This document shows positions 8,321 to 17,500 of a DNA stretch of 64,000 nucleotides, one piece after another (within the stretch, counting starts at the first letter, position 1; every line of letters begins with the position of its first letter). The notes under the pieces were generated by a model, which was not told the origin of the DNA, did no database searches, and worked only from the letters and a program-made list of their open reading frames with translations. The DNA lies in NCBI RefSeq assembly GCF_014648355.1, contig NZ_BMQY01000002.1, forward strand, positions 845,632 to 909,631. Reading direction: 5' to 3'. A program made the translations under genes and the position numbers. The DNA is from Couchioplanes azureus (GTDB lineage Bacteria; Actinomycetota; Actinomycetes; Mycobacteriales; Micromonosporaceae).

Positions 8321-9994
8321 TCAGGACCGCGCGAGCCGGCGCAGCAACGAGTCGGCACCCATCGGGTACGCGCCATGCCGGCGCACGCCGTCCGCGACCT
8401 CCCGGTCCGACGAGATCACCACGAGCGGACGGCCCGCCGGCTCGGCCCGGACCAGCTGCCGGATCAGCTCGTCGGCGGTGTCGCCCTTGCGGGAGAACAG
8501 CACGCGTACGCCGCGGGGCGCGGGGGGCAGGCCGTGGACGCGTTCCGCCCCGTCGAAGACGACCGTGACCTCGTCCCCGGTCTGCGCGGCGATGCCGCCG
8601 AGCCCGGTGATCAGCCGCTTGCGCTGGTGCTCGAGCGACATCTCGGCGAAGCCGCGCTTGGTGACGTTGTAGCCGTCCACGATCAGGTGGGCGCGGGGCA
8701 GCGCCAGCAACTGGTCGAGACGGCCCGGGTCGTCGGTGTCCTGGGCGCGGGGGCGCGACCGTTCCGCGGCGCCCGGCCGGTCGGCGGCGACGTCCGCCAC
8801 GAAGTCGGCGGGAAGCTTGTCGGCCGGCCCGAGGGCCAGCTCGCGGCGCAGACCGGACGCGGCCTGCCCGATCGTCTCCAGCAGCAGCCAGAGGCGGGCG
8901 TCGTCGGCGGCCCGGGCGTCCTTGGCGCTCTGCTTGCCCGAGGCCGCCGCGGCCTCCGCCTCGGCCAGGCGGGTGCGCAACCGCCGTACCTCCGCGTCGT
9001 GGTCCGCGGCCGCCTTGGCCGTACGCCCCTTCTCGGTGGCCAGCAGGTCGGCGGCCCGCTTGTGGGCCGCCTGCGTCTCGCGCAGCGCCCGGGCCGTGGT
9101 CCGGGCCTCCTCGCGGAGCTGGCCCAGTTCCTCGCGCACCCGGGCGAGCTCGTCGCGGAGCTTGTCCGCCTCCACCTTGGCCACGGCACGGTCGTGCTCG
9201 GCCCGGGCGGCACGCTGCTCCGCCTCGCGGATCTGGTGGGCCACGGCCGCGCTGTCGACCTCGGCACGCACCGACTCGCCGGCGGCCGTCACCAGGTCGC
9301 GCCAGCCGGCCGGCCGGGCCAGATAGGCCAGGGCGGCGACCTCGACCGGGTCGGCCGCGGCGGGCGCCATCCCGGCCGCGACCGCGGCACCCAGGTCTCC
9401 GCTCTCGGTCACCACCCGGGAGCCGATGCGCTGGCGGAACAACGGGTCGGCGGTGAGCTGCGCGGCGAGCGCGGCACCGCCCAGCCGGGCGCGACGGTTC
9501 GGGGCGAACCGGGCCACCCGCCGCAGCGCGACGGGAATCTCGTCGGCCGGCATGCCGGGCAGGGCGGCGGCCGTCAGGGCGGTGATCCGCTGACGCACCG
9601 GCTCGGGCAGCACCGGCTCCGGCACCCCGGCATCCTCATCCGCCGCACCGCCGTCATCCCCGGTGTCCGCACCCACGGCACCCGGACCCACCGCACCCGG
9701 GCGCTCAGCATCCGAGCTTGCCGCACCCGAACCGATGGCATTCGAACCCGCAGCCTCCGAGCCCAAGGCGTGCGAGCTTTCGGTGCCCGCGCCTTCGGCG
9801 CCCCCCGCACCCTCCGAGACCGCCGTGTCCGGATCCACGCCGACCACGCCGGGGCCGTCCGGGCCGCCCGCTCCGGGGCCGGGCGGGCCGGCCGCTCCGG
9901 GGCCGTCCGGGCCGCTCGGGTCCTGGTCCGGCGCACCGAGCAACGCCGCCTCCTCCTCGGAGGGGCGATCGGCGTACTCGTGCGGCGCGGACAT
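8321..9994 (-). CDS. Coiled-coil protein with C-terminal NYN (YacP-like PIN-fold) domain
   Basis: 557 residues from the ATG at 9994 (MSAPHEYADRPSEEE). Residues ~1-120 are a disordered Gly/Pro/Asp-rich segment with GPDGPG-type repeats. About 120-250 is helical, 255-370 is a long charged coiled coil, and 430-557 is a NYN/YacP domain: HLIVDGYNVTKRGF, VTVVFDGAE, FSRKGDTADELI and VVISSDREVADG supply the acidic residues expected of a PIN-like metal site. YacP/Rae1-type proteins are ribosome-associated or RNA-cleaving nucleases, so RNA processing is the inferred role. It is divergent from the DEDD/GIY-YIG gene 74 bp away. Confidence 0.83.
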   Translation of the reverse strand: MSAPHEYADRPSEEEAALLGAPDQDPSGPDGPGAAGPPGPGAGGPDGPGVVGVDPDTAVSEGAGGAEGAGTESSHALGSEAAGSNAIGSGAASSDAERPGAVGPGAVGADTGDDGGAADEDAGVPEPVLPEPVRQRITALTAAALPGMPADEIPVALRRVARFAPNRRARLGGAALAAQLTADPLFRQRIGSRVVTESGDLGAAVAAGMAPAAADPVEVAALAYLARPAGWRDLVTAAGESVRAEVDSAAVAHQIREAEQRAARAEHDRAVAKVEADKLRDELARVREELGQLREEARTTARALRETQAAHKRAADLLATEKGRTAKAAADHDAEVRRLRTRLAEAEAAAASGKQSAKDARAADDARLWLLLETIGQAASGLRRELALGPADKLPADFVADVAADRPGAAERSRPRAQDTDDPGRLDQLLALPRAHLIVDGYNVTKRGFAEMSLEHQRKRLITGLGGIAAQTGDEVTVVFDGAERVHGLPPAPRGVRVLFSRKGDTADELIRQLVRAEPAGRPLVVISSDREVADGVRRHGAYPMGADSLLRRLARS

Positions 9995-10068
9995 TTTCCC
10001 ATTCTCCCACCGTGGGCTGCGGAAAGCTTGCGGAGGCAAGTGATCTTTTCGGGTACGGACCCGGCAGA

Positions 10069-11898
10069 ATGTCGTACCCCACCCCTACATTCCCCGCCGT
10101 GGCACAACCGGCATACGTCCAGGGCACTCTGGACACCCTCCTGAGCGCCGACGGCTCGGTCGACCCGGCGGCGCTGTCGCTGCGGGACACCACGTTCGTG
10201 GTCCTCGACCTCGAGACCACCGGCGGTGCGCCGGACGGCGGCGGGATCACCGAGATCGGCGCGGTCAAGGTGCGTGGCGGCGAGGAGCTGGGGGTGCTGG
10301 GCACCCTGGTCAACCCGGGCGAGCGCCTGCCGCCGTTCATCACCGTGCTGACCGGCATCACCGAGGCCATGCTGGCGCCCGCCCCGCCGATCGAGGCCGT
10401 CCTGCCCAGCCTGCTTGAGTTCCTCCGGGGTGCGGTGCTGGTCGCCCACAACGCGCCCTACGACGTGGGTTTTCTCAAGGCCGCCTGCGCGCGGCACGGG
10501 CACGCCTGGCCGCAGCTGCGCGTGCTGGACACCGCCGCCCTGGCCCGCCGGGCGCTGACCCGCGACGAGGTGCCCAACCGCAAGCTCGGCACGCTCGCGC
10601 AGTTCTTCCACGCCCGGGTGCAGCCCACCCACCGGGCGCTCGACGACGCCAAGGCCACCGTCGACGTCCTGCACGGGCTGATCGAGCGGCTGGGCAGCTT
10701 CAAGGTCCACACCCTCGGCGACGCGATCGAGTTCGCCAAGGCGGTCACCCCCGCTCAGCGGCGCAAACGTCATCTGGCCGACGACCTGCCGCACGTGCCG
10801 GGCGTCTACGTGTTCCGGGCGGCCGACGACCGCCCGCTCTACGTCGGCACGTCGGTCGACATCGCCACCCGCGTGCGCAGCTACTTCACGGCGAGCGAGA
10901 AGCGGGCCCGGATGTCGGAGATGATCGCCGCCGCCACCCGGGTGGAGGCGGTCGAGTGCGCCCACGCGCTGGAGGCCGAGGTGCGGGAGCTGCGGCTCAT
11001 CGCCACCCACGCCCCGCCCTACAACCGCAGGTCGAAATATCCGGAAAGGGTGGTCTGGCTCAAGCTCACCGCGGAGGCGTACCCGCGGCTGTCGGTGGTC
11101 CGCCAGTTCGCCGACGACGGCGCCGCCTACCTCGGGCCGTTCTCGTCGCGGCGCACCGCCGAGCTGGCCGCCGCCGGGGTCTACGACGCGGTGCCGCTGC
11201 GCCAGTGCACCCACAAGCTCTCCACCCGGACCACCACGCCGGCCTGCGTACTGGCCGAGCTGAGCAGATGCGCGGCGCCCTGCGAGCACCGCATCACCCC
11301 CGAGGAGTACGCCCTGAGCGCCGCGCTGCCCTTCAGCACGGCGACCGAGGGCGACCCGGAGCCGCTGGTGGAGGCCCTGATGGCCCGGATCGAGGCGCTG
11401 TCCGACCGGCAGCGTTACGAGGAGGCGGCGGTCGTGCGGTCCCGCCTGGTCGCCTTGCTGCGAGCCACCGTGCGCATGCAGAAGCTGCGGGCGCTCACCC
11501 GGCTCGGCGAGCTGGTCGCGGCGCGGCGCAACGACGCGTACGGATGGGAGATCATCGTGGTCCGGCACGGCCGCCTGGCCGCCGCCGCGACGTCTCCCCC
11601 GCGGTTGCATCCCCGGCCGACCCTCGACCTGGCCCGCGCGACGGCCGAGACGGTCCTACCCGGACCGGGTCCGGTCCCGGCGGCCTCGGCCGAGGAGAGC
11701 GAGCGGATCCTGGCCTGGCTGGAACGACCCGACACCCGGCTGGTGGAAACTTCCGGCGACTGGGTGTCACCCGCGCGGGGCGCCGCGCGCTTCACTACCC
11801 TGCTCAGCAAGGCCGAAGCCGCGGCGTCGAGAAGAGACTCGTCCATTCGCTCATCGGTAACTGACCGTTCGGACGAGGCTCGCTCGCATAGGCTGTAA
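10069..11898 (+). CDS. DEDDh exonuclease fused to UvrC-like GIY-YIG endonuclease
   Basis: 609 residues from ATG 10069 (a GTG at 10099 is an alternative; neither has a strong ribosome site). Residues ~40-205 form a DnaQ-type 3'-5' exonuclease: motif I VVLDLETTGG, motif II VAHNAPYDVGFL and motif III HRALDDAKAT, giving the D-E-D-D-h set. Residues ~235-320 are a GIY-YIG nuclease with GVYVFRAADDRPLYVG, then a UvrC-like region containing UVR-type helices (SDRQRYEEAAVVRSRL). Mycobacterial Rv2191, as recalled, has the same architecture. The role is probably in DNA repair or turnover; which strand or lesion is cut is unknown. It is not a complete UvrC, since the helix-hairpin-helix end is absent. Confidence 0.87.
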   Translation: MSYPTPTFPAVAQPAYVQGTLDTLLSADGSVDPAALSLRDTTFVVLDLETTGGAPDGGGITEIGAVKVRGGEELGVLGTLVNPGERLPPFITVLTGITEAMLAPAPPIEAVLPSLLEFLRGAVLVAHNAPYDVGFLKAACARHGHAWPQLRVLDTAALARRALTRDEVPNRKLGTLAQFFHARVQPTHRALDDAKATVDVLHGLIERLGSFKVHTLGDAIEFAKAVTPAQRRKRHLADDLPHVPGVYVFRAADDRPLYVGTSVDIATRVRSYFTASEKRARMSEMIAAATRVEAVECAHALEAEVRELRLIATHAPPYNRRSKYPERVVWLKLTAEAYPRLSVVRQFADDGAAYLGPFSSRRTAELAAAGVYDAVPLRQCTHKLSTRTTTPACVLAELSRCAAPCEHRITPEEYALSAALPFSTATEGDPEPLVEALMARIEALSDRQRYEEAAVVRSRLVALLRATVRMQKLRALTRLGELVAARRNDAYGWEIIVVRHGRLAAAATSPPRLHPRPTLDLARATAETVLPGPGPVPAASAEESERILAWLERPDTRLVETSGDWVSPARGAARFTTLLSKAEAAASRRDSSIRSSVTDRSDEARSHRL

Positions 11899-11910
11899 GG
11901 ACGCGGCCGC

Positions 11911-11933
11911 GAAGCCGAGCAATCCGCGGCTTC
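11911..11933 (+). terminator. Short hairpin after the exonuclease gene
   Basis: GAAGCCG (11911-11917) pairs with CGGCTTC (11927-11933) around a 9-base loop, 12 bp after the stop codon and ahead of the Rel homologue. The stem is weak and no T-tract follows. Confidence 0.35.
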
Positions 11934-11972
11934 CCTGCGTAGGGTGTGGTCGATCGGTGAGGGGGTGTCCGG

Positions 11973-13751
11973 GTGGACGTCGACGCCGGCCACGGCGCCG
12001 CGCTTGGACGTGCCCTGCCGGCGGCACCGCTGTCCCAGCGGCTCCGATCGTTCCTGAGTTTTCAGGGCAACGACGACGATCCGGTCACCACCCTGACCCG
12101 CACCCACCGCGCCATCCACCCGTCGGCCGACGCGGGCATCCTGCGCCGCAGCTACGCCGTCGCGGAGAACATGCACCGCGGCCAGTTCCGCAAGAGCGGC
12201 GACCCGTACATCACCCACCCGCTCGCCGTCGCGCAGATCTGCGCCGAGCTGGGCATGGACACGACGACCCTGGTCGCGGCCCTGCTGCACGACACGGTCG
12301 AGGACACCAGCTACACGCTGGAGACGTTGCACGGCGACTTCGGCCCCGAGGTGACCCACCTGGTCGACGGCGTGACCAAGTTCGACAAGGCGTTCTACGG
12401 CAAGGTCGCCGAGGCCGAGACGATCCGCAAGATGATCGTCGCGGCGGGCAAGGACGTCCGGGTCCTGGTGATCAAGCTGGCCGACCGGCTGCACAACATG
12501 CGCACCCTCGACGCCCGCTCCCCCGCCTCCCGGGCCCGCATCGCGACGGCCACGCTGGACGTGCTCGTGCCCCTCTGCGACCGCCTCGGCATCCAGGCCC
12601 TCAAGCGCGACCTCGACGACGTGGTGCTCTATCACCTCGAGCCGGAGTCCTACTCCCGCATCGACGAGCACGTGAAGAACCGTCCGGGCTGGGACGAATA
12701 CCTCGCGGGCGTCTCCGCACAGGCCCGCACGGCCCTGCGCCGCCAGCGGGTCAGCGCCGACGTCAAACCGCGCCCGCGGCACTACTACTCGATCTGGAAG
12801 GACACGGTCGCGGGCGGGCACACCGTCCCGTTCGATCTGCCCCGCATCGCCGTCGTGGTCGACGGGCCGGAGACCGACTGCTACGCCGCCCTCGGCGCGA
12901 TCCACGGCAAGTGGCGCCCGGTGGCCGGCCGCTTCAAGGACTTCATCGCCTCACCCAAGAACAATCTCTACCGCTCCCTGCACACCACGGTCACCGGTCC
13001 CGAGGGCCGCCTGGTCGAGGTGCTGATCCGGACGGTGTCGATGCACCGCTGCGCGGAGTACGGCGTGGCCACGGGCTACCGATACCCGAAGTCCGACTCC
13101 GAGACCGCCCCCGGCACCGACCAGCTGACCTGGCTCAAGCGGGTCCTCGACTGGGAGCAGGACACCACCGACGCGGGACAGTTCCTCGCCTCGCTGCGCT
13201 GCGACCTCGCCGAGGCCCAGATCACGGTCTTCGCCAAGGGCCGCACCGTCGAGCTTCCGGCGGGCTCCACGCCGGTCGACCTCGCGTACGAGCTGAATCC
13301 CGACCAGGGCGACCAGACGCTCGCCGCGACCGTCAACGGCCGGCTGGCCCCCCTGAGCTCCCAGCTCCGCGACGGCGACGTCGTCGAGATCTTCTCCGAG
13401 ACGGACGGCCACACCGGCGCCGGAACGGGCACCGGCGTGCGCGGGCCCCGCAAGGAGTGGCTCGGCTTCGTCAAATCGACGCAGGCGCAGATGCAGATCA
13501 ACCGCTACTTCGCGGAAGAGAACGCCCCGGGCATCAGCATCGCCGACAAGGTCCGCCTCGGCCGCGCGACCATCGGCCTGACCCTGCGCAAACACGACCG
13601 CGGCCTGGCCAGCGAGGTCCCGCTGCGCCGGCTCGCGGAGGAACTGGGCTACCCCGACCTGGAAACCATGCTGGTGGCGGTGACCGAGCGCAACCTCGAA
13701 CCGGACCAGGTCGTGGAGCAACTCATCGCCCTGGTGGACCACCCCGACTGA
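11973..13751 (+). CDS. RelA/SpoT homologue lacking the C-terminal ACT regulatory region
   Basis: 592 residues from a GTG. The N-terminal hydrolase domain has the HD motif (ALLHDTVEDTSYT) and RKSGDPYITHPLAV. The synthetase domain follows: PRPRHYYSIWKD, then CYAALGAIHGKWRP, GRFKDFIASPKNNLYRSLHT and VEVLIRT. A TGS domain (ITVFAKGRTVELPAGSTPVD) and part of the helical region complete it. Full-length Rel is usually 700-800 residues; the zinc-finger and ACT domains are missing. RFKD is the form typical of bifunctional enzymes, while the nucleotide motif has Arg where R-x-K is usual. Likely (p)ppGpp turnover; activity balance is unknown. The 3' end overlaps the convergent ABC gene by 29 bp. Confidence 0.87.
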   Translation: MDVDAGHGAALGRALPAAPLSQRLRSFLSFQGNDDDPVTTLTRTHRAIHPSADAGILRRSYAVAENMHRGQFRKSGDPYITHPLAVAQICAELGMDTTTLVAALLHDTVEDTSYTLETLHGDFGPEVTHLVDGVTKFDKAFYGKVAEAETIRKMIVAAGKDVRVLVIKLADRLHNMRTLDARSPASRARIATATLDVLVPLCDRLGIQALKRDLDDVVLYHLEPESYSRIDEHVKNRPGWDEYLAGVSAQARTALRRQRVSADVKPRPRHYYSIWKDTVAGGHTVPFDLPRIAVVVDGPETDCYAALGAIHGKWRPVAGRFKDFIASPKNNLYRSLHTTVTGPEGRLVEVLIRTVSMHRCAEYGVATGYRYPKSDSETAPGTDQLTWLKRVLDWEQDTTDAGQFLASLRCDLAEAQITVFAKGRTVELPAGSTPVDLAYELNPDQGDQTLAATVNGRLAPLSSQLRDGDVVEIFSETDGHTGAGTGTGVRGPRKEWLGFVKSTQAQMQINRYFAEENAPGISIADKVRLGRATIGLTLRKHDRGLASEVPLRRLAEELGYPDLETMLVAVTERNLEPDQVVEQLIALVDHPD

Positions 13752-15540
13752 CCCGGGCGGCGCCGGCGGGCCCGTGCCACGACTCCCACAGGGCCGCGTA
13801 CGCCCCGCCCTCGCGTACCAGCTCTTCGTGGCTGCCGACCTCGCTGACCCGCCCGCTGTCCATGACCACGATGCGGTCGGCGTCCCTGGCGGTTTGCAGG
13901 CGATGAGCGATCGCGATGACGGTCCGGTTCCGTAGTACGGCGCTGAGGGCGCGCTCGGTGTGCCGGGCAGTGATCGGATCCAGCGACGCGGTCGCCTCGT
14001 CCAGTATCACCGTGTGCGGGTCGGCCAGGACGACCCTGGCCAGGCTGAGCTGCTGGGCCTGCGCGTCGTCGAGCGTGACCTCCTCACCGAACGTGGTGTC
14101 CAGACCGTCGGGCAGTTCACCGGCCCAGTCGGCGCCGACCACCTCGAGCGCGGTGAGCAGGTCGGCGTCGCCGGCGTCAGGGGCCGCGAGAAGGAGGTTG
14201 TCGCGCAACGATTCGCGAAACACATGGTGGTCCTGGGTCACGAGGATCACGTGCCGGCGCAGCTTTTCGGCGGGCAGGCTCGACACCGGCACGCCGCCGA
14301 CCGTGATGGTGCCCGCCCGTGGCGCATCCACACCGGCTACCAGTCGGCCCAGGGTGGACTTGCCGGCGCCGGACGAGCCGACGATCGCCAGGCGTTCACC
14401 GGGCCGCACATCGAGGTTCACACCGTTGAGCACATCGCGGCCGGTGCCGTAGGCATAGTGCACATTCGAGATCTCGATCCGATCGCCGACCGGCTCGCTC
14501 GCCACCTGGTACGGCGTCTCGGCGCCCCGAACGCCCTCGACCCGGGCGAACGCGGCACCGCCGCTCTGGAGGCTCTCCATCCAGGTGAGGATCAGGTCCA
14601 GCGGTACCGACAGCTGGCGTAGGTAGAGCGCCGAGGCGGTCACCACGCCCAGGGTCACCGCGCCGCGGTGGTACAGCAGTCCGCCGACGATGAGCACGCC
14701 GACCACGGCGATCACGTACGACGAGTCGACGACCGGGTACAGCACGCTGCGCAGGGAGAGGGTTCGCATCCGGGTGCGCATGCCGTCGTCGACGGCTCGG
14801 TCCGCGACCGCGCGGCGCTGCTGCTCGAGGCCGAAGGCATCGACCGTGCGGGCGCCGGCCGACGTGCTGACCAGGACGTCGGTGATCGCCGAGCCGGCGG
14901 TTCCCTCGGCCAGGTAGGCCGTGCGAGCCCGCCGGAGGTACCACCGGCTGACGAACACGATGCCGGTCATGCCGACGATGCCGCAGGCACCCAGCAACGG
15001 GTCGAGGAAGAAGGTGAGCACGAGGATCAGCACGGCCTGCACGGCGGCGACGAGGACTTCGGGGATGCCGTCGCGCAGGATCCGGGCGACCTCGGAGACG
15101 TCGTGGACCACGCGTGCCGTGATATCGCCGGGCGACGTACGTTCGACCAGCGAAGCGGGCAGCCCGAGGGCACGGTCGACCGCCTGCTCGCGAACCCGGG
15201 CGGCGGTCCGCTCGCCGAACCGGAACCCGATGAGCAGCGCCGACCGGGACAGCAGAATCTGCAGGCCCGCGGAGAACACGATCGACAGGGCCAGCCAGTT
15301 GATCGTGGTCAGGGCGCCGGCCGACGTCGCCGGGTTCCGGGTGGCGTCGGCCACGGTGTCGATGATCCGGCCGAGCAGCCAGGGTCCGGCCAGCGCTGCC
15401 AGCGCGGCCGAGCCGTTGAGGAGCAGCATCCAGACGACCGATGCGCGATCGGCACGGATGAGATGACGGGCTGCCCGCCGCAACTGGGCAGGTCCGGCCA
15501 CCGCGAGGTGGTTCTCCGGCGGCTCGGGGTGGCCTTCCAT
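13723..15540 (-). CDS. ABC exporter half-transporter with intact Walker motifs but degenerate signature
   Basis: 605 residues: an exporter-type six-helix membrane domain (about 30-330) followed by an ATPase domain. Walker A is intact (GSSGAGKST, residues 388-396), as are Walker B (VILDEATASLD, D514-E515) and the switch His (AIAHRL). The signature loop is LDDAQ (490-494) instead of LSGGQ. The start ATG at 15538-15540 lies one base from the stop of the upstream gene, so translation is coupled. With the upstream partner it forms an asymmetric heterodimer in which this subunit supplies the ATP-binding side. The substrate is unknown (drug, lipid or peptide are common in the family). Confidence 0.92.
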   Translation of the reverse strand: MEGHPEPPENHLAVAGPAQLRRAARHLIRADRASVVWMLLLNGSAALAALAGPWLLGRIIDTVADATRNPATSAGALTTINWLALSIVFSAGLQILLSRSALLIGFRFGERTAARVREQAVDRALGLPASLVERTSPGDITARVVHDVSEVARILRDGIPEVLVAAVQAVLILVLTFFLDPLLGACGIVGMTGIVFVSRWYLRRARTAYLAEGTAGSAITDVLVSTSAGARTVDAFGLEQQRRAVADRAVDDGMRTRMRTLSLRSVLYPVVDSSYVIAVVGVLIVGGLLYHRGAVTLGVVTASALYLRQLSVPLDLILTWMESLQSGGAAFARVEGVRGAETPYQVASEPVGDRIEISNVHYAYGTGRDVLNGVNLDVRPGERLAIVGSSGAGKSTLGRLVAGVDAPRAGTITVGGVPVSSLPAEKLRRHVILVTQDHHVFRESLRDNLLLAAPDAGDADLLTALEVVGADWAGELPDGLDTTFGEEVTLDDAQAQQLSLARVVLADPHTVILDEATASLDPITARHTERALSAVLRNRTVIAIAHRLQTARDADRIVVMDSGRVSEVGSHEELVREGGAYAALWESWHGPAGAARVSRGGPPGR

Positions 15541-15541
15541 C

Positions 15542-17275
15542 TCACACCCGGCCGGGTGCTGCCGCTTCGGCGCGGTCCTCGCCGCCCCGTTCCACCAGGG
15601 CGCGGTAGCCGGGCTCGTCCGCCATCAGGTCACGGTGCGTGGCGCAGGCCGCGACCCGGCCATCGATGACGTGGAAGACGACATCGGCCTGTTCAAGGAG
15701 CAGCGGTGAGGTGGTCGTCACGACCGTCGTACGGCCCGCCCGGGCCGTCTTGAGGCGCTGGGCGAGCGTGGCCTCGGTGTGGGCGTCCAGCGCCGAGGTC
15801 GGCTCGGTGGCCAGCAACACCTCGGGATCGGCGAGCAACGCCCGGACCAGCCGGAGTCGCTGCCGCTGGCCACCGGACAGGTTGCCGCCGCGGGCGGCGA
15901 TCACCGATTCGAGCCCGGCCGGTAGCGCCTCCACGATGTCCTCGGCGACCGCCGCCTGCACGGCCCGCCTGATCGCCTCCGCGCTGCGGTCGCGCCGGCC
16001 GGAGACCACATCACGGAGCCGGCCTTCGAACAACTGCGCGTCGTTCTCCGTGACAAGGATCCGAGCACGCACGGCCGTCCGTGCGATGTCGGATACGCGC
16101 AGGTCGCCCCACACGGCTTCCGAGTCGGTCAGGCGCCCCAGCCGTTCGACGATCGCGGCCGAATCCGCCGAGCGACCAGCGACGATGGCCGTCATCAGAC
16201 CGGGCTCGATCACCACGCCGGATACCGGGTCCCGCAGCAACGCCGGTGACGCCGGCCCTTCGGGCACGGCGTGCGGGAGATCGACCGGTCGCGGCAGCGA
16301 CAGCAAGCGCGTCACGCGGCGAGCGGCAACCGCTGCCCGGCTGAGATCCGATCCGCCCTCGATGAGGGACGACACCGGGACCACCAGTACGGCCGCGTAC
16401 CCGTAGACCGCCACCAGTTCTCCCACGCTGATCTCACCCCGTACCGTCATCGCCGCTGCCAGCCAGGTGACGGCGGCCAGGAAGACGGCCGGTAGCCCGA
16501 CGCCGAGGGCTTGCACCCAGCTGGTCACGGAGCCGACCCGGTACCCCGCCGCCTGGAGCAGTTGCGAGCCGCTGCGGTAGCGGTCGCTGTGCACGGACTT
16601 GCCGCCGAAGCCGTTGAGCACCCGCAGACCGTGGACGATGTCCACGACCTGGTCGGAGAGGCGGCCCTCCTGTTCCCGGTAGGCGTTGCTGCGGCGCTGC
16701 AGCCGCCCGAGCAACGGGCCGACGATCGCCACGAGGGTCGGCACACCGGCCAACACCACGATGGCCAGCAGCGGAGCGATGGACAGCAGCAGGCCGGCGA
16801 CCACGAGGTAGGCGACAACCGCACCGAATCCCGGGCCGGTCACGGTCAGGGCCTGCGCGATGACCCAGATGTCGCGGCTGCCGACGGCAACGATCTCGCC
16901 GGACGAGACCAGCCGCGGCAACCGGACCCCCAGCGCCGTGGTCTGGCGGACGACCGCACGCACCACCCGGTACGCGGCGTCCAGCCTGATCCGGGTCATC
17001 GTGCGGTGCCTCATGATGGCGAGGAAGGCATCGGCCAGGCCGACCGCCGCCAAGACGCCCGACCACAGAAGGAGACGGCCGAAGTCCCTGTCCCCCAGCC
17101 CCCGGTCGATGGCCAGCGACAGGACGTAGGGCGGCAGCGTGAGACCGACCATCCAGCTGACGCCGAACAGCGCGCCGCAGGCCACGCGCAGGGACTGACT
17201 CCTGACCAACCACCACAGAAATCGCCACGGGCGCCGCAGGTCGGTCGCCGACGGGTCGCTGTGCGAATCGGTCAT
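15542..17275 (-). CDS. ABC exporter half-transporter with intact signature but ruined Walker A/B
   Basis: 577 residues with an exporter-type membrane domain (about 20-320) and an ATPase domain. The signature LSGGQ is intact (466-470). The P-loop position reads AGRSADSAA near residue 367, so the Lys-Ser/Thr needed for ATP phosphates is gone. Walker B reads VLLATEPTS, with Thr490 in place of Asp, and the switch-loop His is missing (VVTTTSP). It supplies the signature to the partner's ATP site and cannot itself form a normal one. It is the first gene of the pair, 225 bp from the divergent NUDIX gene. Confidence 0.92.
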   Translation of the reverse strand: MTDSHSDPSATDLRRPWRFLWWLVRSQSLRVACGALFGVSWMVGLTLPPYVLSLAIDRGLGDRDFGRLLLWSGVLAAVGLADAFLAIMRHRTMTRIRLDAAYRVVRAVVRQTTALGVRLPRLVSSGEIVAVGSRDIWVIAQALTVTGPGFGAVVAYLVVAGLLLSIAPLLAIVVLAGVPTLVAIVGPLLGRLQRRSNAYREQEGRLSDQVVDIVHGLRVLNGFGGKSVHSDRYRSGSQLLQAAGYRVGSVTSWVQALGVGLPAVFLAAVTWLAAAMTVRGEISVGELVAVYGYAAVLVVPVSSLIEGGSDLSRAAVAARRVTRLLSLPRPVDLPHAVPEGPASPALLRDPVSGVVIEPGLMTAIVAGRSADSAAIVERLGRLTDSEAVWGDLRVSDIARTAVRARILVTENDAQLFEGRLRDVVSGRRDRSAEAIRRAVQAAVAEDIVEALPAGLESVIAARGGNLSGGQRQRLRLVRALLADPEVLLATEPTSALDAHTEATLAQRLKTARAGRTTVVTTTSPLLLEQADVVFHVIDGRVAACATHRDLMADEPGYRALVERGGEDRAEAAAPGRV

Positions 17276-17500
17276 CCTCGCCCACCCCCACCTTTCCCGG
17301 CGCAGGCAGCAACCATACGAGCAAGATCACGGATCGCCGCGGCCGGGCCGTCTTCGTTACGCAGCGTCCACAGACGCGGTGGCGGGGCCGGCCCTCAGCG
17401 AGGCCGGATCCGGGCGGCGTGGAGACAATCAAGCTGATCGCGGTGCCGGAAACGGCGGCCGCGGCGGGGCGGGAGGCGGCTCCCCGCTAGCCTGGGGGTC

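Noticed and set aside
13723..17275. A natural-product biosynthetic cluster around the ABC exporter
   Set aside because: No NRPS, PKS, lanthipeptide or tailoring genes flank the exporter; neighbours are Rel and NUDIX genes.
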